Assembly: GCF_024494695.1 (NCBI RefSeq)
Contig: NZ_JANHDP010000001.1
Location: 62,001 to 126,000 of the forward strand
Direction: 5' to 3'
DNA from: Natronoarchaeum rubrum
GTDB taxonomy: Archaea; Halobacteriota; Halobacteria; Halobacteriales; Natronoarchaeaceae
DNA length: 64,000 nucleotides
In this document: positions 50,493 to 58,550 of the stretch, one piece after another
How the letters are laid out: every line of letters starts with the position of its first letter
Numbering within the stretch: position 1 is the first letter of the stretch
Translations under genes and position numbers: made by a program
The notes under the pieces: generated by a model
What the model was told of the DNA's origin: nothing
Databases searched by the model: none
The model's input: only the letters and a program-made list of their open reading frames with translations

Positions 50493-51176
50493 GTGCTGTC
50501 GGTCGAGCTACACGCCCACTCCGAGCTGTCGTACGACGGTCGGGATCCGGTCGATCTCCTCTTAGAGCAGGCCGAGGCGATCGGCCTCGACGCCCTGGCG
50601 ATCACCGACCACGACGAGTTCGACGCCAGCCTCGAAGCCGCCCGGAAGGCCCCCGACTACGGGCTGGTGGGAATCCCCGGCATGGAGATCACCAGTCAGG
50701 CGGGCCACGTCCTCGGGCTGGGCCTCGAGGAACCCGTCGAGCCGGGGCTGCCGTTCGGCGAGACGCTCGATCGCATCCGCGAGCAGGGCGGGATCGCCGT
50801 CGTCCCCCATCCCTTCCAGGAGTCGCGCCACGGCGTCATGGCGAACATCACGCGCGACGAACTCGCCGCCGCCGACGCCATCGAGGTGTACAACTCCCGG
50901 CTGCTCACCGGCCGCGGCAACAGACAGGCCGGGACGTTCGCCGAGGAGTTTGGACTGCCCAAGACCGCCGGCAGCGACGCTCACATCAGCGAGATGGTCG
51001 GCCAGGCCGTCACGCGCGTCGACGCCGACGAGCGCTCGGTCGAGGGAATTCTCGACGCCGTCCGCGAGGGCCGCACCGAGGTCGACGGCAAGCGAACGCC
51101 CTGGCGGATCAGCTTCCGCCAGGCCGCGGGCGGCGCCAAGCGCCGCATGATCGCCAAGCTGCTCGAACTGTTCTGA
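50493..51176 (+). CDS. PHP-domain phosphoesterase
   Basis: The 227-residue protein from GTG 50493 begins MLSVELHAHSELSYDGRDPV, motif I (HxH) of the PHP family, with TDHDEFDASL, GMEITSQAGHVLGLGL, VVPHPFQESRH and AGSDAHISEM as further metal-ligand motifs. PHP enzymes are metal-dependent phosphoesterases; small ones like this hydrolyse nucleotides or sugar phosphates. Its stop overlaps the start of the asparagine-synthase-like gene (TGATG). A GTG at 50460 would add 11 residues and span the hairpin. Confidence 0.88.
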   Translation: MLSVELHAHSELSYDGRDPVDLLLEQAEAIGLDALAITDHDEFDASLEAARKAPDYGLVGIPGMEITSQAGHVLGLGLEEPVEPGLPFGETLDRIREQGGIAVVPHPFQESRHGVMANITRDELAAADAIEVYNSRLLTGRGNRQAGTFAEEFGLPKTAGSDAHISEMVGQAVTRVDADERSVEGILDAVREGRTEVDGKRTPWRISFRQAAGGAKRRMIAKLLELF

Positions 51177-52318
51177 TGCTACACGGCGCCCCGCCGGAGT
51201 TCGTCCGCCGGGCGCTCGACGACGCCGATCCACTGGTCGGGACCGCGGGGTTCGCGGGCGCGTTGCCGAGTGATCGCGACGACGCCGACGAGACGCTCGT
51301 CCGCGACGTTCTGGGGCGCTACCCGCTGTTCGTCGACGAGGAGACCGGCGAGTGGACACCGTCGCCGACCGGCCTCGCGAACGCCCGCTCGTTCCCCGCG
51401 GGACACGTCCGGCGCCCCGGCGACGCCGAGCTCGAGCGGGTCTGGACGCTCCCCGATCCGGTGCCGTTCGCGGACGAACAAACGGCGGTCGCGGAACTCC
51501 GAACAGCAGTGCGGGACGGCGTCGACGCCGCGGCGTCGGCGGCATCGGACGACCCCGATATGGAGGTTGCGGTGGCGTTTTCGGGCGGCGTCGACTCGGC
51601 TGTCGTCGCGTCCGGCCTCGACGCCGCCGGGATCGACGCGCCGCTGTACGCCGGCGGCTTTCCCGGGAGCCACGACCTCGACGCCGCTCGCTCCGCGGCG
51701 TACGCGATGGACCGCGAGCTGCGAGTCGTCGAGTTCACAGTCGGAGACGTCGAGCGCGCGGTCCCGCGGGTCGCCCGGGCGATCGACCGGCCCGACGCGA
51801 TGGCCGTCCAGATCGCGCTGCCACTCTATCTCGTCGCCGAGCGCGCCGCGTCGGACGGTTACACCCACCTCGCGGTCGGGCAGGGCGCCGACGAGCTGTT
51901 CGGCGGGTACGCGAAAGTCGCCCGGGCGCCCGAGGACCCGCGTGTCGACGCCGACACCGTGCGCGGCGCGCGCGACGAAATGCTGGCGACGCTGCCCGAC
52001 CAACTGGAGCGGGACGTCCTCGCGCTCCGGGCCGCCGGCGTCGAGCCGGTCGCGCCGCTGCTCCACGATCGCGTGGTCGAGACCGCACTCCGGCTGCCCG
52101 GCGACGCGCTCGTCGACGACCGCGGCGAGCGCAAGCGCGCGCTCAGACTCGCGGCCCGCGAGTTCGTCCCGGACCGCGTCGCGTTCCGCGAGAAGAAGGC
52201 CGTCCAGTACGGCAGCCTCGCCGCCCGGGAGCTGGATCGGCTCGCCCGCGAGGCCGGGTTCAAGCGCAGGATGGACGATCACGTCACCGAGTACGTCCGG
52301 TCGCGGATCGACGAATAA
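51176..52318 (+). CDS. Asparagine-synthase-like protein without glutaminase domain
   Basis: The 380-residue protein has a C-terminal AsnB synthetase domain (from about residue 125): PP-loop VAVAFSGGVDSAVVA, LAVGQGADELFGGYAKV, and VPDRVAFREKKAVQYGS. The N-terminal Ntn glutaminase domain is replaced by a short diverged 120-residue region without the Cys1 nucleophile (MLHGAPPEF). It might use ammonia or act on another carboxylate substrate with ATP. It is translationally coupled with the PHP gene. The exact reaction is unknown. Confidence 0.85.
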   Translation: MLHGAPPEFVRRALDDADPLVGTAGFAGALPSDRDDADETLVRDVLGRYPLFVDEETGEWTPSPTGLANARSFPAGHVRRPGDAELERVWTLPDPVPFADEQTAVAELRTAVRDGVDAAASAASDDPDMEVAVAFSGGVDSAVVASGLDAAGIDAPLYAGGFPGSHDLDAARSAAYAMDRELRVVEFTVGDVERAVPRVARAIDRPDAMAVQIALPLYLVAERAASDGYTHLAVGQGADELFGGYAKVARAPEDPRVDADTVRGARDEMLATLPDQLERDVLALRAAGVEPVAPLLHDRVVETALRLPGDALVDDRGERKRALRLAAREFVPDRVAFREKKAVQYGSLAARELDRLAREAGFKRRMDDHVTEYVRSRIDE

Positions 52319-52346
52319 AGGAGCGGGCAGCGGATAGGGGAACCGA

Positions 52347-52838
52347 ATGGATCCGACGATCGGCACTGACGCGCTCGCGGGCGTCGACGGTCCGCTGGGC
52401 TACGCGCTGGTCTTTCTGCTGGCGGCGATCCCCGTCGTCGAGGTGCTGGTCGTCGTGCCCGCGGGCGTGGCGCTCGGGATGAACCCCGCTCTCGTCGCGC
52501 TCGCCGCGTTCGCGGGCAACCTGACGACCGTCCTGCTCGTGATCGTCGGCTCGGACCGCGCGCTGGCGTTCGTCCGGCGCCGATTCGGCGACCCCGACGA
52601 CGAACCCTCCAAGCGCGTCCGGCGCGCGAAGCGCCTCTGGAAAAAGTACGGCACGCCCGGGCTCGCGCTCGCGGCGCCGATCAGCACCGGCGCCCACCTC
52701 GCGGCCGTGCTGGCGCTCTCCTTGGGTTCGGGGCGCCGCGACGTGGCATCGTGGATGGCCGGCAGCCTGCTGGTCTGGACGGCCGCGCTGGCGGCGGCGT
52801 CGTTCTACGGCGTCGAGAGTCTGGGCGCTATCGTCTGA
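52347..52838 (+). CDS. Small multidrug-export family (COG2426) membrane protein
   Basis: The 163-residue product has five hydrophobic helices and the COG2426 pattern: IPVVEVLVVVPAGVALGMNP with re-entrant Pro/Glu, NLTTVLLVIVG and APISTGAHLAAVLALSLG. The family is named from a putative multidrug exporter, but activity is not established. It starts 28 nt after the asparagine-synthase-like gene, so it probably belongs to the same transcript. Confidence 0.82.
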   Translation: MDPTIGTDALAGVDGPLGYALVFLLAAIPVVEVLVVVPAGVALGMNPALVALAAFAGNLTTVLLVIVGSDRALAFVRRRFGDPDDEPSKRVRRAKRLWKKYGTPGLALAAPISTGAHLAAVLALSLGSGRRDVASWMAGSLLVWTAALAAASFYGVESLGAIV

Positions 52839-52886
52839 GCGCCCTCGCGCCGGCCGGTCGGGCGGCGGCGTCTCGACGCCGCTGCT

Positions 52887-54104
52887 CTAGAACTCTCCGA
52901 AGCGCGTGATCGGCTCCAGCTCCTCCGTCCGCGGCTCCTCGAAGGCGTTCTTCGCGATCGTCCGCCGGTGAACCTCGTCGGCGCCGTCGACGATCCGGAA
53001 CTGGCGGACGTTCTCGTAGAAATCGGCCAGCGGCAGGTCCTTCCCGATGCCGTTGCCGCCGCAGTACTGCACCGCGGAGTCGATGGCATCCTGCACCGCG
53101 TTGGCGGCGAACGTCTTGCACATCGCCACCTCGACGCGAGCCTCGGCGCCGTCGGCGTACTGCCCGGCTGCGTGGCGCACCATCGTCCGCGCGGCGTGGA
53201 GTTGCGTGCGGTGGTCGGCCACGTCGAAGCGGACCGCCTGCTTGTCGGCGACCGACGAGCCGAAGGCGTCGCGCTCGCTGACGTACGCTGTCGCGATGTC
53301 GAGCGCCCGGTCGGCCATCCCGAGGAATCGCATGCAGTGGGTGAGCCGCGCGGGGACGAGCCGCTCCTGGGCGATGGCGAAGCCGGCGTTTTTCGCACCG
53401 AGCAGGTTCTCCTCGGGCACGCGGACGCCGTCGTAGCGGATCTCGGCGTGGCTCATCCCCATCGGCGCGCCGCCGAGGTGGGGGATGTCGCGGACGATCT
53501 CGACGCCGTCGGCGTCCGCGGGCACGAGGAAGATAGAGGTTCCCTGGTAGGGATGTGCGTCCTCGTCGGTCCGGGCCATCACCAGCAGCACGTCGGCCTC
53601 GCTGCCCTGCGTCGTCCACCACTTGTGGCCGTCGATCACCCACTCGTCGCCCGTTTTTTCGGCCGTCGTCCGCAGCATCTTTGGGTCCGACCCGCCGCCC
53701 TGCATCGGCTCGGTCATCGAGAAGCCAGATCGGGCCTCCCCCGCCGCGAGCGGGGCGAGCCAGCGCTCTTTCTGGGCGTCCGTGCCGACCATCTCCAGGG
53801 TGTGCATGTTCCCCTCGTCGGGCGCGCCACAGCGCAGCGCGGTCGGGCCGAGCAGGCTCCGCCCGGCTTCCTCGAACACCGGCAACAGTTCGCGAAAGTC
53901 CAGCCCGAGCCCGCCGTACTCCTCGGGGATCTGCGGGCCGTACACGTCGTACTCGCGCGCTTGCTCGCGGAGCGCCTCGATTTCCTCGTCCGGGACGGAC
54001 TCCGTTCCGAGGTACTCGCGCTCGGCCGGGATTACGACCTCGTCGACGAACTCTCGCGTCCGCTTGGCGGCCGCGCGGCCGCGCTCGGGATCGTCGTACT
54101 CCAT
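52887..54104 (-). CDS. Acyl-CoA dehydrogenase (ACAD10/11-like)
   Basis: The 405-residue flavoprotein shows acyl-CoA dehydrogenase motifs: GFSMTEPMQGGGSDPKMLRT, YQGTSIFLVPADADGVEIVR, MRFLGMADRALDIATAYVSE and YCGGNGIGKDLPLADFYENV. The catalytic-base region reads IVDGADEVHRRTIAKNAFE, as in ACAD10/11-type enzymes. It oxidises acyl-CoA at C2-C3 with FAD. It lies divergent to an APH-like kinase gene. Mammalian ACAD10/11 are fusions of these two domains, which points to a joint pathway for hydroxy-acids. Confidence 0.92.
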   Translation of the reverse strand: MEYDDPERGRAAAKRTREFVDEVVIPAEREYLGTESVPDEEIEALREQAREYDVYGPQIPEEYGGLGLDFRELLPVFEEAGRSLLGPTALRCGAPDEGNMHTLEMVGTDAQKERWLAPLAAGEARSGFSMTEPMQGGGSDPKMLRTTAEKTGDEWVIDGHKWWTTQGSEADVLLVMARTDEDAHPYQGTSIFLVPADADGVEIVRDIPHLGGAPMGMSHAEIRYDGVRVPEENLLGAKNAGFAIAQERLVPARLTHCMRFLGMADRALDIATAYVSERDAFGSSVADKQAVRFDVADHRTQLHAARTMVRHAAGQYADGAEARVEVAMCKTFAANAVQDAIDSAVQYCGGNGIGKDLPLADFYENVRQFRIVDGADEVHRRTIAKNAFEEPRTEELEPITRFGEF

Positions 54105-54372
54105 AATCGATCATCGGAGTTGAGTTGTAAAAAGCTGCCCCCGAACGGCGTCGTGCGATCCGAACAACGCCGGTTTCGTTTATTCCCGTGGCCCAAGATA
54201 CTTGCCAACGTTCACCGTACGAGAGTAACATGAACGTTCGCGTAAAATTCGGTGGATCGGCGCCGATGCGTAGACGAGCGGGCGACGCCGCGGTCGAAGC
54301 GGCGTCTCGACGCCGAAGCGCGGCGTCCGGACGCCGAAGCGGGGCATCGAGCGACGGAGGCGCGACGCCGAC
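54105..54372. promoter_or_regulatory. Divergent region between ACAD and APH genes
   Basis: The region holds AT-rich stretches on the ACAD side (gagttgtaaaaagc, about 54118-54131) and cgtttattc (54177-54185). Toward the APH gene, direct copies of cgccgaagcg occur at about 54310 and 54333 with ggcgtc units between. No gene is evident in it. Confidence 0.5.
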
Positions 54373-55434
54373 ATGACCGACGCGTACCTCGACCGACTGG
54401 TCGACGACGACGCGCTGGCGTCGTATCTCGACGTCGAACTCGGGTCGGCCGACGCGTTCGAGTACGAGCGCCTCGGGGAGGGCCACTCCAACGAGACGCT
54501 GGCGGTGACCTGGGGCGACCGCGACCTCGTGTTGCGCCGCCCGCCGGCCGGCGAGACGGCCGACACCGCCCACGACGTGACCCGCGAGTACCGGGTCATG
54601 GACGCTCTGCAGGGGACTGACGTGCCGGTCCCGACGACGGTGCTGGTCTGCGAGGATCGCGACGTGATCGGCAGCGAGTTCTACCTGATGGAGCGCGCCC
54701 GCGGCGACGTACCCCGCGACGACGAGCCCGAACGCTTCGCGACGCCCGAGCACCGCCGGCGCCTCGGCGAGGAGGTCATCGACACGCTGGCGGCGATCCA
54801 CGACGTCGACTACGACGCGGTCGGACTGGGCGAGTTCGGCTATCCGGAGGGCTTTACCGAGCGGCAGGTCCAGCGCTGGTCCGAGCAGTACACCTGGGCG
54901 TTCGAGGTCACCAGCGAGGATCGCGAGGTGCCCGAGATTTACGAGCTGACGGGCTGGCTGATGGAGAACGTCCCCGAGGAGCACCCTCACACGCTCGTCC
55001 ACGGCGACTTCAAGCTCGACAACCTCATGTTCGCGCCCGGGACGCCGCCGGAACTCACCGCCGTCTTCGACTGGGAGCTCTCGACGCTGGGCGACCCGCG
55101 GACAGATCTCGGGTTGCTCGCGCTGTTCTGGCGCGATCCCGGAGACCCTGACCCGCCGACGCCGGAGCTGCTCCAGCCGTTCACCGAGCGCGAGGGCTAC
55201 CCCACCCGCGAGGAACTGTTCGAGCGCTACGAGGAGCGGACCGGCATCGCATTCGAGCACCGCCGGCTCTATCAGGTGCTGGCGGCCTACAAGCTCGGCG
55301 CGCTCGGCGAGATGTTCTACCGGCGCCACCTGGAGGGCAACGCCGCCGACCCGCTGTACCCGAAGATGGAGGACGGCGTCCCTCGGCTGGCCGAGTACGC
55401 GCTCGCGCTGGCCGAGGGCGAGATCGAGCTGTAG
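54373..55434 (+). CDS. APH-fold phosphotransferase (ACAD10/11 N-terminal domain type)
   Basis: The 353-residue protein has the aminoglycoside-phosphotransferase-like kinase fold: YERLGEGHSNETLAVTWGDR (glycine-rich start), LRRPPAGETADTAHDVTREY, Brenner motif TLVHGDFKLDNLMF with catalytic Asp, and VFDWELSTLGDPRTDLG (metal Asp). This is the subtype fused to ACAD10/11 in animals, where it phosphorylates 4-hydroxyacyl-CoA. It is divergent from the ACAD gene. A role as hydroxyacyl-CoA kinase is inference from domain type and context. Confidence 0.88.
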   Translation: MTDAYLDRLVDDDALASYLDVELGSADAFEYERLGEGHSNETLAVTWGDRDLVLRRPPAGETADTAHDVTREYRVMDALQGTDVPVPTTVLVCEDRDVIGSEFYLMERARGDVPRDDEPERFATPEHRRRLGEEVIDTLAAIHDVDYDAVGLGEFGYPEGFTERQVQRWSEQYTWAFEVTSEDREVPEIYELTGWLMENVPEEHPHTLVHGDFKLDNLMFAPGTPPELTAVFDWELSTLGDPRTDLGLLALFWRDPGDPDPPTPELLQPFTEREGYPTREELFERYEERTGIAFEHRRLYQVLAAYKLGALGEMFYRRHLEGNAADPLYPKMEDGVPRLAEYALALAEGEIEL

Positions 55435-55562
55435 ACCCGGCGTCTTGAGGGGATTCAACCGTGGGGTGTCCCGTTTCGGCGGTCGTCGAGTGGGTCGGAT
55501 CGTTTTTCTCTCGCCGCTCGGTACGTTTACACGAAGACTTCCAGACCAGACGGTGATACGCT

Positions 55563-55823
55563 GTGACGATACACTCCAACATCGATACTGGCGCGGTACT
55601 CCGGACGACGCTCGTGCTCGGGGCGGCGACCGTTTTCACGGGTTCCGTTTCTTCAGTCACCGGTCCTGCCGGCGATCTGGCGCTGGCGCTGGGCGTCCTC
55701 GCGATTGCGGCGTCGAGCGTCCGACTGCTGGCACACGTCTACGGTCGACGTGTCGGTCTGGCCGTCGCCGGGCTGTTCGTCGCTGCGGCGGTCGTCGGCG
55801 TCGCGCTGGCGACGCTTTCCTGA
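55563..55823 (+). CDS. Small three-helix membrane protein
   Basis: The 86-residue ORF from GTG 55563 (MTIHSNIDTGAVLRTTLVLG, GPAGDLALALGVLAIAASSV, YGRRVGLAVAGLFVAAAVVG) has three hydrophobic helices and only short loops. I recognise no family. It follows an AT-containing stretch (gtacgtttacacg, about 55520-55532). Codon bias is like its neighbours. It could be a native micro-protein; the GTG start is not certain. Confidence 0.6.
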   Translation: MTIHSNIDTGAVLRTTLVLGAATVFTGSVSSVTGPAGDLALALGVLAIAASSVRLLAHVYGRRVGLAVAGLFVAAAVVGVALATLS

Positions 55824-55860
55824 CGATCGCTCGTCTCCCGTAGCGGTGGCGACTGGCAAT

Positions 55861-55869
55861 CTTTTTACG
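55861..55869 (+). promoter_or_regulatory. TATA-like box of the gene at 55893
   Basis: The box ctttttacg lies 23 nt before the ATG at 55893; a leaderless transcript is predicted. Confidence 0.6.
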
Positions 55870-55892
55870 AGGCTGCAGGAAACTGACCGCCC

Positions 55893-56249
55893 ATGGTAGA
55901 GGAGTTTAGCGACGAGCTACAGTCGATGGCGGGGGAGGATCTGCGTGCGGTCGCGACCTTCGGGAAACTCGACTACGACGTGGCGTTCATCCGCGATGAC
56001 GTTCGCGAGCGCTACTCCAGAGAGCGGCTGGACGAGCTCTACCGTAATCTCGTCTCGGACGGGATCGCCAACGACGAGATCGGCCAGCAGATGGCCGTCG
56101 GCGAGCAGCAGGCCAGAATCAAGGTGTTCGAGAACGTGATCGTCTTGGTTTTTCCGAGCAGCCGGTACGAGGGCGTGTTCGTCTCGATCGATCGCGATCC
56201 CGACGTTCCGATCCTCGATATCATCGACCTCGCGGACGCCGAACTGTAA
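55893..56249 (+). CDS. Conserved haloarchaeal protein (DUF7522-like)
   Basis: The 118-residue protein (MVEEFSDELQSMAGEDLRAV, FGKLDYDVAFIRDDVRERYS, FENVIVLVFPSSRYEGVFVS) matches a small haloarchaeal protein family with an alpha/beta fold and no known function. It has no membrane helix. A good TATA-like box is present. It converges on the CBS-ParB gene 60 nt away. Confidence 0.72.
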   Translation: MVEEFSDELQSMAGEDLRAVATFGKLDYDVAFIRDDVRERYSRERLDELYRNLVSDGIANDEIGQQMAVGEQQARIKVFENVIVLVFPSSRYEGVFVSIDRDPDVPILDIIDLADAEL

Positions 56250-56308
56250 CCGCGATCGGCCGGCAGGTCGTCGCGTCTCCTCGACCGCTTCTATCGTCCT
56301 CTTTGCGC

Positions 56309-57142
56309 TCAGCGGTCCGGCTCGGTTTTCTCGATGAGCGGGTGCTGCACGTAGTCGTTGACGTCCACGTCAGCCAGCGAGTCCAGCCCGCCGCGGCGGG
56401 CCACCGTCTCGAACCCGAGTTCCTCGACCTCGTCCGGCGAGACCGTGAGCACGTACGCCGAGGTCCGATCGAGATCGAGACTCCGCGCAGCCATCGCGCG
56501 GTGGTGACCATCGATGAGAAACGTCTTCGAGCCGTACGACACGACGATCAGCGGCTCGGCGAGGTCGTTCTTGAGTTCGTACTTGCGCCCTTCGAGTTCG
56601 TCCGCGTACACCTCCCGTTGGGTGGGGATCAGCGCGTCGACGGCGACTTCTCGCTCGTCGACGCCGACGGACGTCTCGTGTTGCCGTTCGAGCAGTTGCC
56701 GCGTGCTCTGAACTTTCGAGGGCGTCGTTCGCTCGATCTGGCTTCGGACGGCGTCGCCGTTCGAGAACATCCCGAGGAGCTCGCCGTCCTCGTCGACCAC
56801 CGGGAGAAACTGGTGGCCGGTCCGGAAGATGACGCGCGCGGCGTTTTTCACGCTCATCTCGGGGCGGACGACGACGAGTTCGCGGCGCATGACCTCCTCG
56901 ACCGACTCGTCCCCGTAGATCTCCAGCAGGTCGATGGCGCTGACGAACCCCAGCAGCTGGTCGTCCGCGTCGACGACCGGGAGCCCGTCGAACTGCGATC
57001 CCTCCTTGATCCGGTCGACGACGTCGGTCACCCACGCGTCGGGGCCGACCGTCGCCACGTCGGTCGTCATGTACTCGTCGACGCGGACTTCCTCGAACTC
57101 CATCAGCGTCAGGTTCGCGTCGTCGTCACTTCCATCCGACAT
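56309..57142 (-). CDS. CBS domain pair fused to ParB-like domain
   Basis: The 277-residue protein has two CBS domains (about residues 22-76 and 82-140: FDGLPVVDADDQLLGFVSAI and GHQFLPVVDEDGELLGMFSN) and a ParB/Srx-type domain (about 160-235) with the motif LIDGHHRAMAARSLDLDR. In Thermococcus a ParB-family CBS protein is the ADP-dependent free-serine kinase SerK; other members bind DNA. The ParB motif is intact, so nucleotide-dependent activity is plausible. No chromosome-partition gene is nearby. Confidence 0.85.
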   Translation of the reverse strand: MSDGSDDDANLTLMEFEEVRVDEYMTTDVATVGPDAWVTDVVDRIKEGSQFDGLPVVDADDQLLGFVSAIDLLEIYGDESVEEVMRRELVVVRPEMSVKNAARVIFRTGHQFLPVVDEDGELLGMFSNGDAVRSQIERTTPSKVQSTRQLLERQHETSVGVDEREVAVDALIPTQREVYADELEGRKYELKNDLAEPLIVVSYGSKTFLIDGHHRAMAARSLDLDRTSAYVLTVSPDEVEELGFETVARRGGLDSLADVDVNDYVQHPLIEKTEPDR

Positions 57143-57434
57143 CGTACACCTCCCGTCGGCCGGGTGTTCGGCCGTGCTCGATCACGAGACGAGCTACCCG
57201 CTCCGGGCGCTTAAATCCGAGCCGAATCCGGTCCGCGGTCACGATCGATCGGTGTCGACTGTGCTCGATAGCGACGGTCCCGATGTCGACGGCATCCAAG
57301 CGGTCAGTCCGTTCGCCGAGTACGCGCTGGCCGCCGGTGAGAGCGACCCGTAACGTCCAGACCGTCGGCCGTGGATTTCGGAGTATCGGTTCCACGCAAG
57401 CGACTATTACCGATCGACGGGAACTCGAAGGTAG
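57143..57434. other. Intergenic region, 292 nt, no feature seen
   Basis: The sequence between the divergent CBS-ParB and CaCA genes contains no credible ORF. Overlapping frames are Ser/Arg/Pro-rich. It must hold both promoters; no clear TATA box stands out except actattaccg at about 57402-57411, 24 nt before the CaCA ATG. Confidence 0.5.
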
Positions 57435-58508
57435 ATGTGGGTGGATGGGAGCGGCGGCCACGCGATCATCGGTATCGTGTCAGCGATCACTTTGGTTCTC
57501 GCCGCGGAAGTGGTCGTTCGAAAGCTGGTCCGGATCGCGAAGTACTACGAGCTCTCCGAGGCCGTGATCGGACTGACCGTCCTTTCTTTCGGGACGAGCC
57601 TCCCCGAGATCGCCTCGCACGTCGTCGCGTCGTCGCAGATCGTCCTCGGCGTCGGCGACCCGATGATCCTCTCGGCGACCGTTCTGGGCGGCAACATCGG
57701 ATCGGACGTCGTCCAGCAGACCCTGGTGCTGGGACTCGTCGTCCTGACCGTGGGCGGCTTCCGGTTCTCGCGCAAGTTTCTTCTCCGGGGGTACGCTCCG
57801 ATGATCGGGACGACGCTGCTCACGTTACTGCTCGCCTGGGACCGGGTTCTGTCGCGCGTCGACGGCGCCGTTCTCCTGCTGGTCTTCGTGTCGTACACGT
57901 ACTTTCTGTACACGACGCGGAACGAGGTTCTCCAGCGTCAGGGGACACGCCTGCCGTCCGACGACCCGAGACGCGACGTTCTGGTGTCGCTCGTCGGCCT
58001 CGTCGTGGTCGTCGCCTCCGCGCACTTCCTGTTCCGGTCCGTCGGGTTCGTGGTGGCTCAGACCGGTCTGGAAGGATCGCTGATCGGCGTGGTCGTGCTC
58101 GGCGTCGGCGCCGCGTCCCCGGAGATGACGACCGCTATCGTCGGTTTGCGCGAAGGAGCCGAGGGAATTTCTCTGGGAACGCTGATCGGTAGCAACATCA
58201 CCAATCCGCTCCTCGGTATCGGTCTCGGGTCGCTGCTGTCGACGTACCACGTGCCGGAACCGCTCGTCTACTGGGACCTGCCGATGGAGACCGTGACGGC
58301 GGGACTCCTGCTCACGTACCTCCTGACCAAGGACGATATCGGCGACGCGCTGAGCGCGATCGCTCGGCGACTCGGCCTCGGCGAGACCTGGGAGCGATCC
58401 CTGACGGCCGAGGAACGACACTTGGGACGGGTCGGCGCGGTGTTGTTGATCGCCCTGTACTTCGTCTATCTCTTCGTGCGAATCTCGTACTTCCCGCACG
58501 ACTTTTAG
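57435..58508 (+). CDS. Sodium/calcium exchanger family (CaCA) antiporter
   Basis: The 357-residue membrane protein has the two alpha-repeats of the CaCA family: VIGLTVLSFGTSLPEIASHV (about residues 43-62) and LIGVVVLGVGAASPEMTTAI then LGTLIGSNITNPLLGIG (about 215-265). About ten helices are predicted. It exchanges Na+ for Ca2+ (or another cation) across the membrane. It is preceded by a 292-nt stretch with no gene and convergent with the Na/Pi-type gene. Confidence 0.9.
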   Translation: MWVDGSGGHAIIGIVSAITLVLAAEVVVRKLVRIAKYYELSEAVIGLTVLSFGTSLPEIASHVVASSQIVLGVGDPMILSATVLGGNIGSDVVQQTLVLGLVVLTVGGFRFSRKFLLRGYAPMIGTTLLTLLLAWDRVLSRVDGAVLLLVFVSYTYFLYTTRNEVLQRQGTRLPSDDPRRDVLVSLVGLVVVVASAHFLFRSVGFVVAQTGLEGSLIGVVVLGVGAASPEMTTAIVGLREGAEGISLGTLIGSNITNPLLGIGLGSLLSTYHVPEPLVYWDLPMETVTAGLLLTYLLTKDDIGDALSAIARRLGLGETWERSLTAEERHLGRVGAVLLIALYFVYLFVRISYFPHDF

Positions 58509-58550
58509 TTGTCTCGCCGCCGACGCGACTGGTCCGCTGCGGCGAGCGCC

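Noticed and set aside
52828..55458. 876-codon minus-strand ORF spanning the ACAD and APH genes
   Set aside because: Its composition is that of an out-of-frame shadow in high-GC DNA, while the ACAD and APH frames have complete domains.
57126..57461. Minus-strand ORF in the CBS-ParB/CaCA gap
   Set aside because: It overlaps the start of the CaCA gene and lacks a family motif; its composition is not clearly protein-like.
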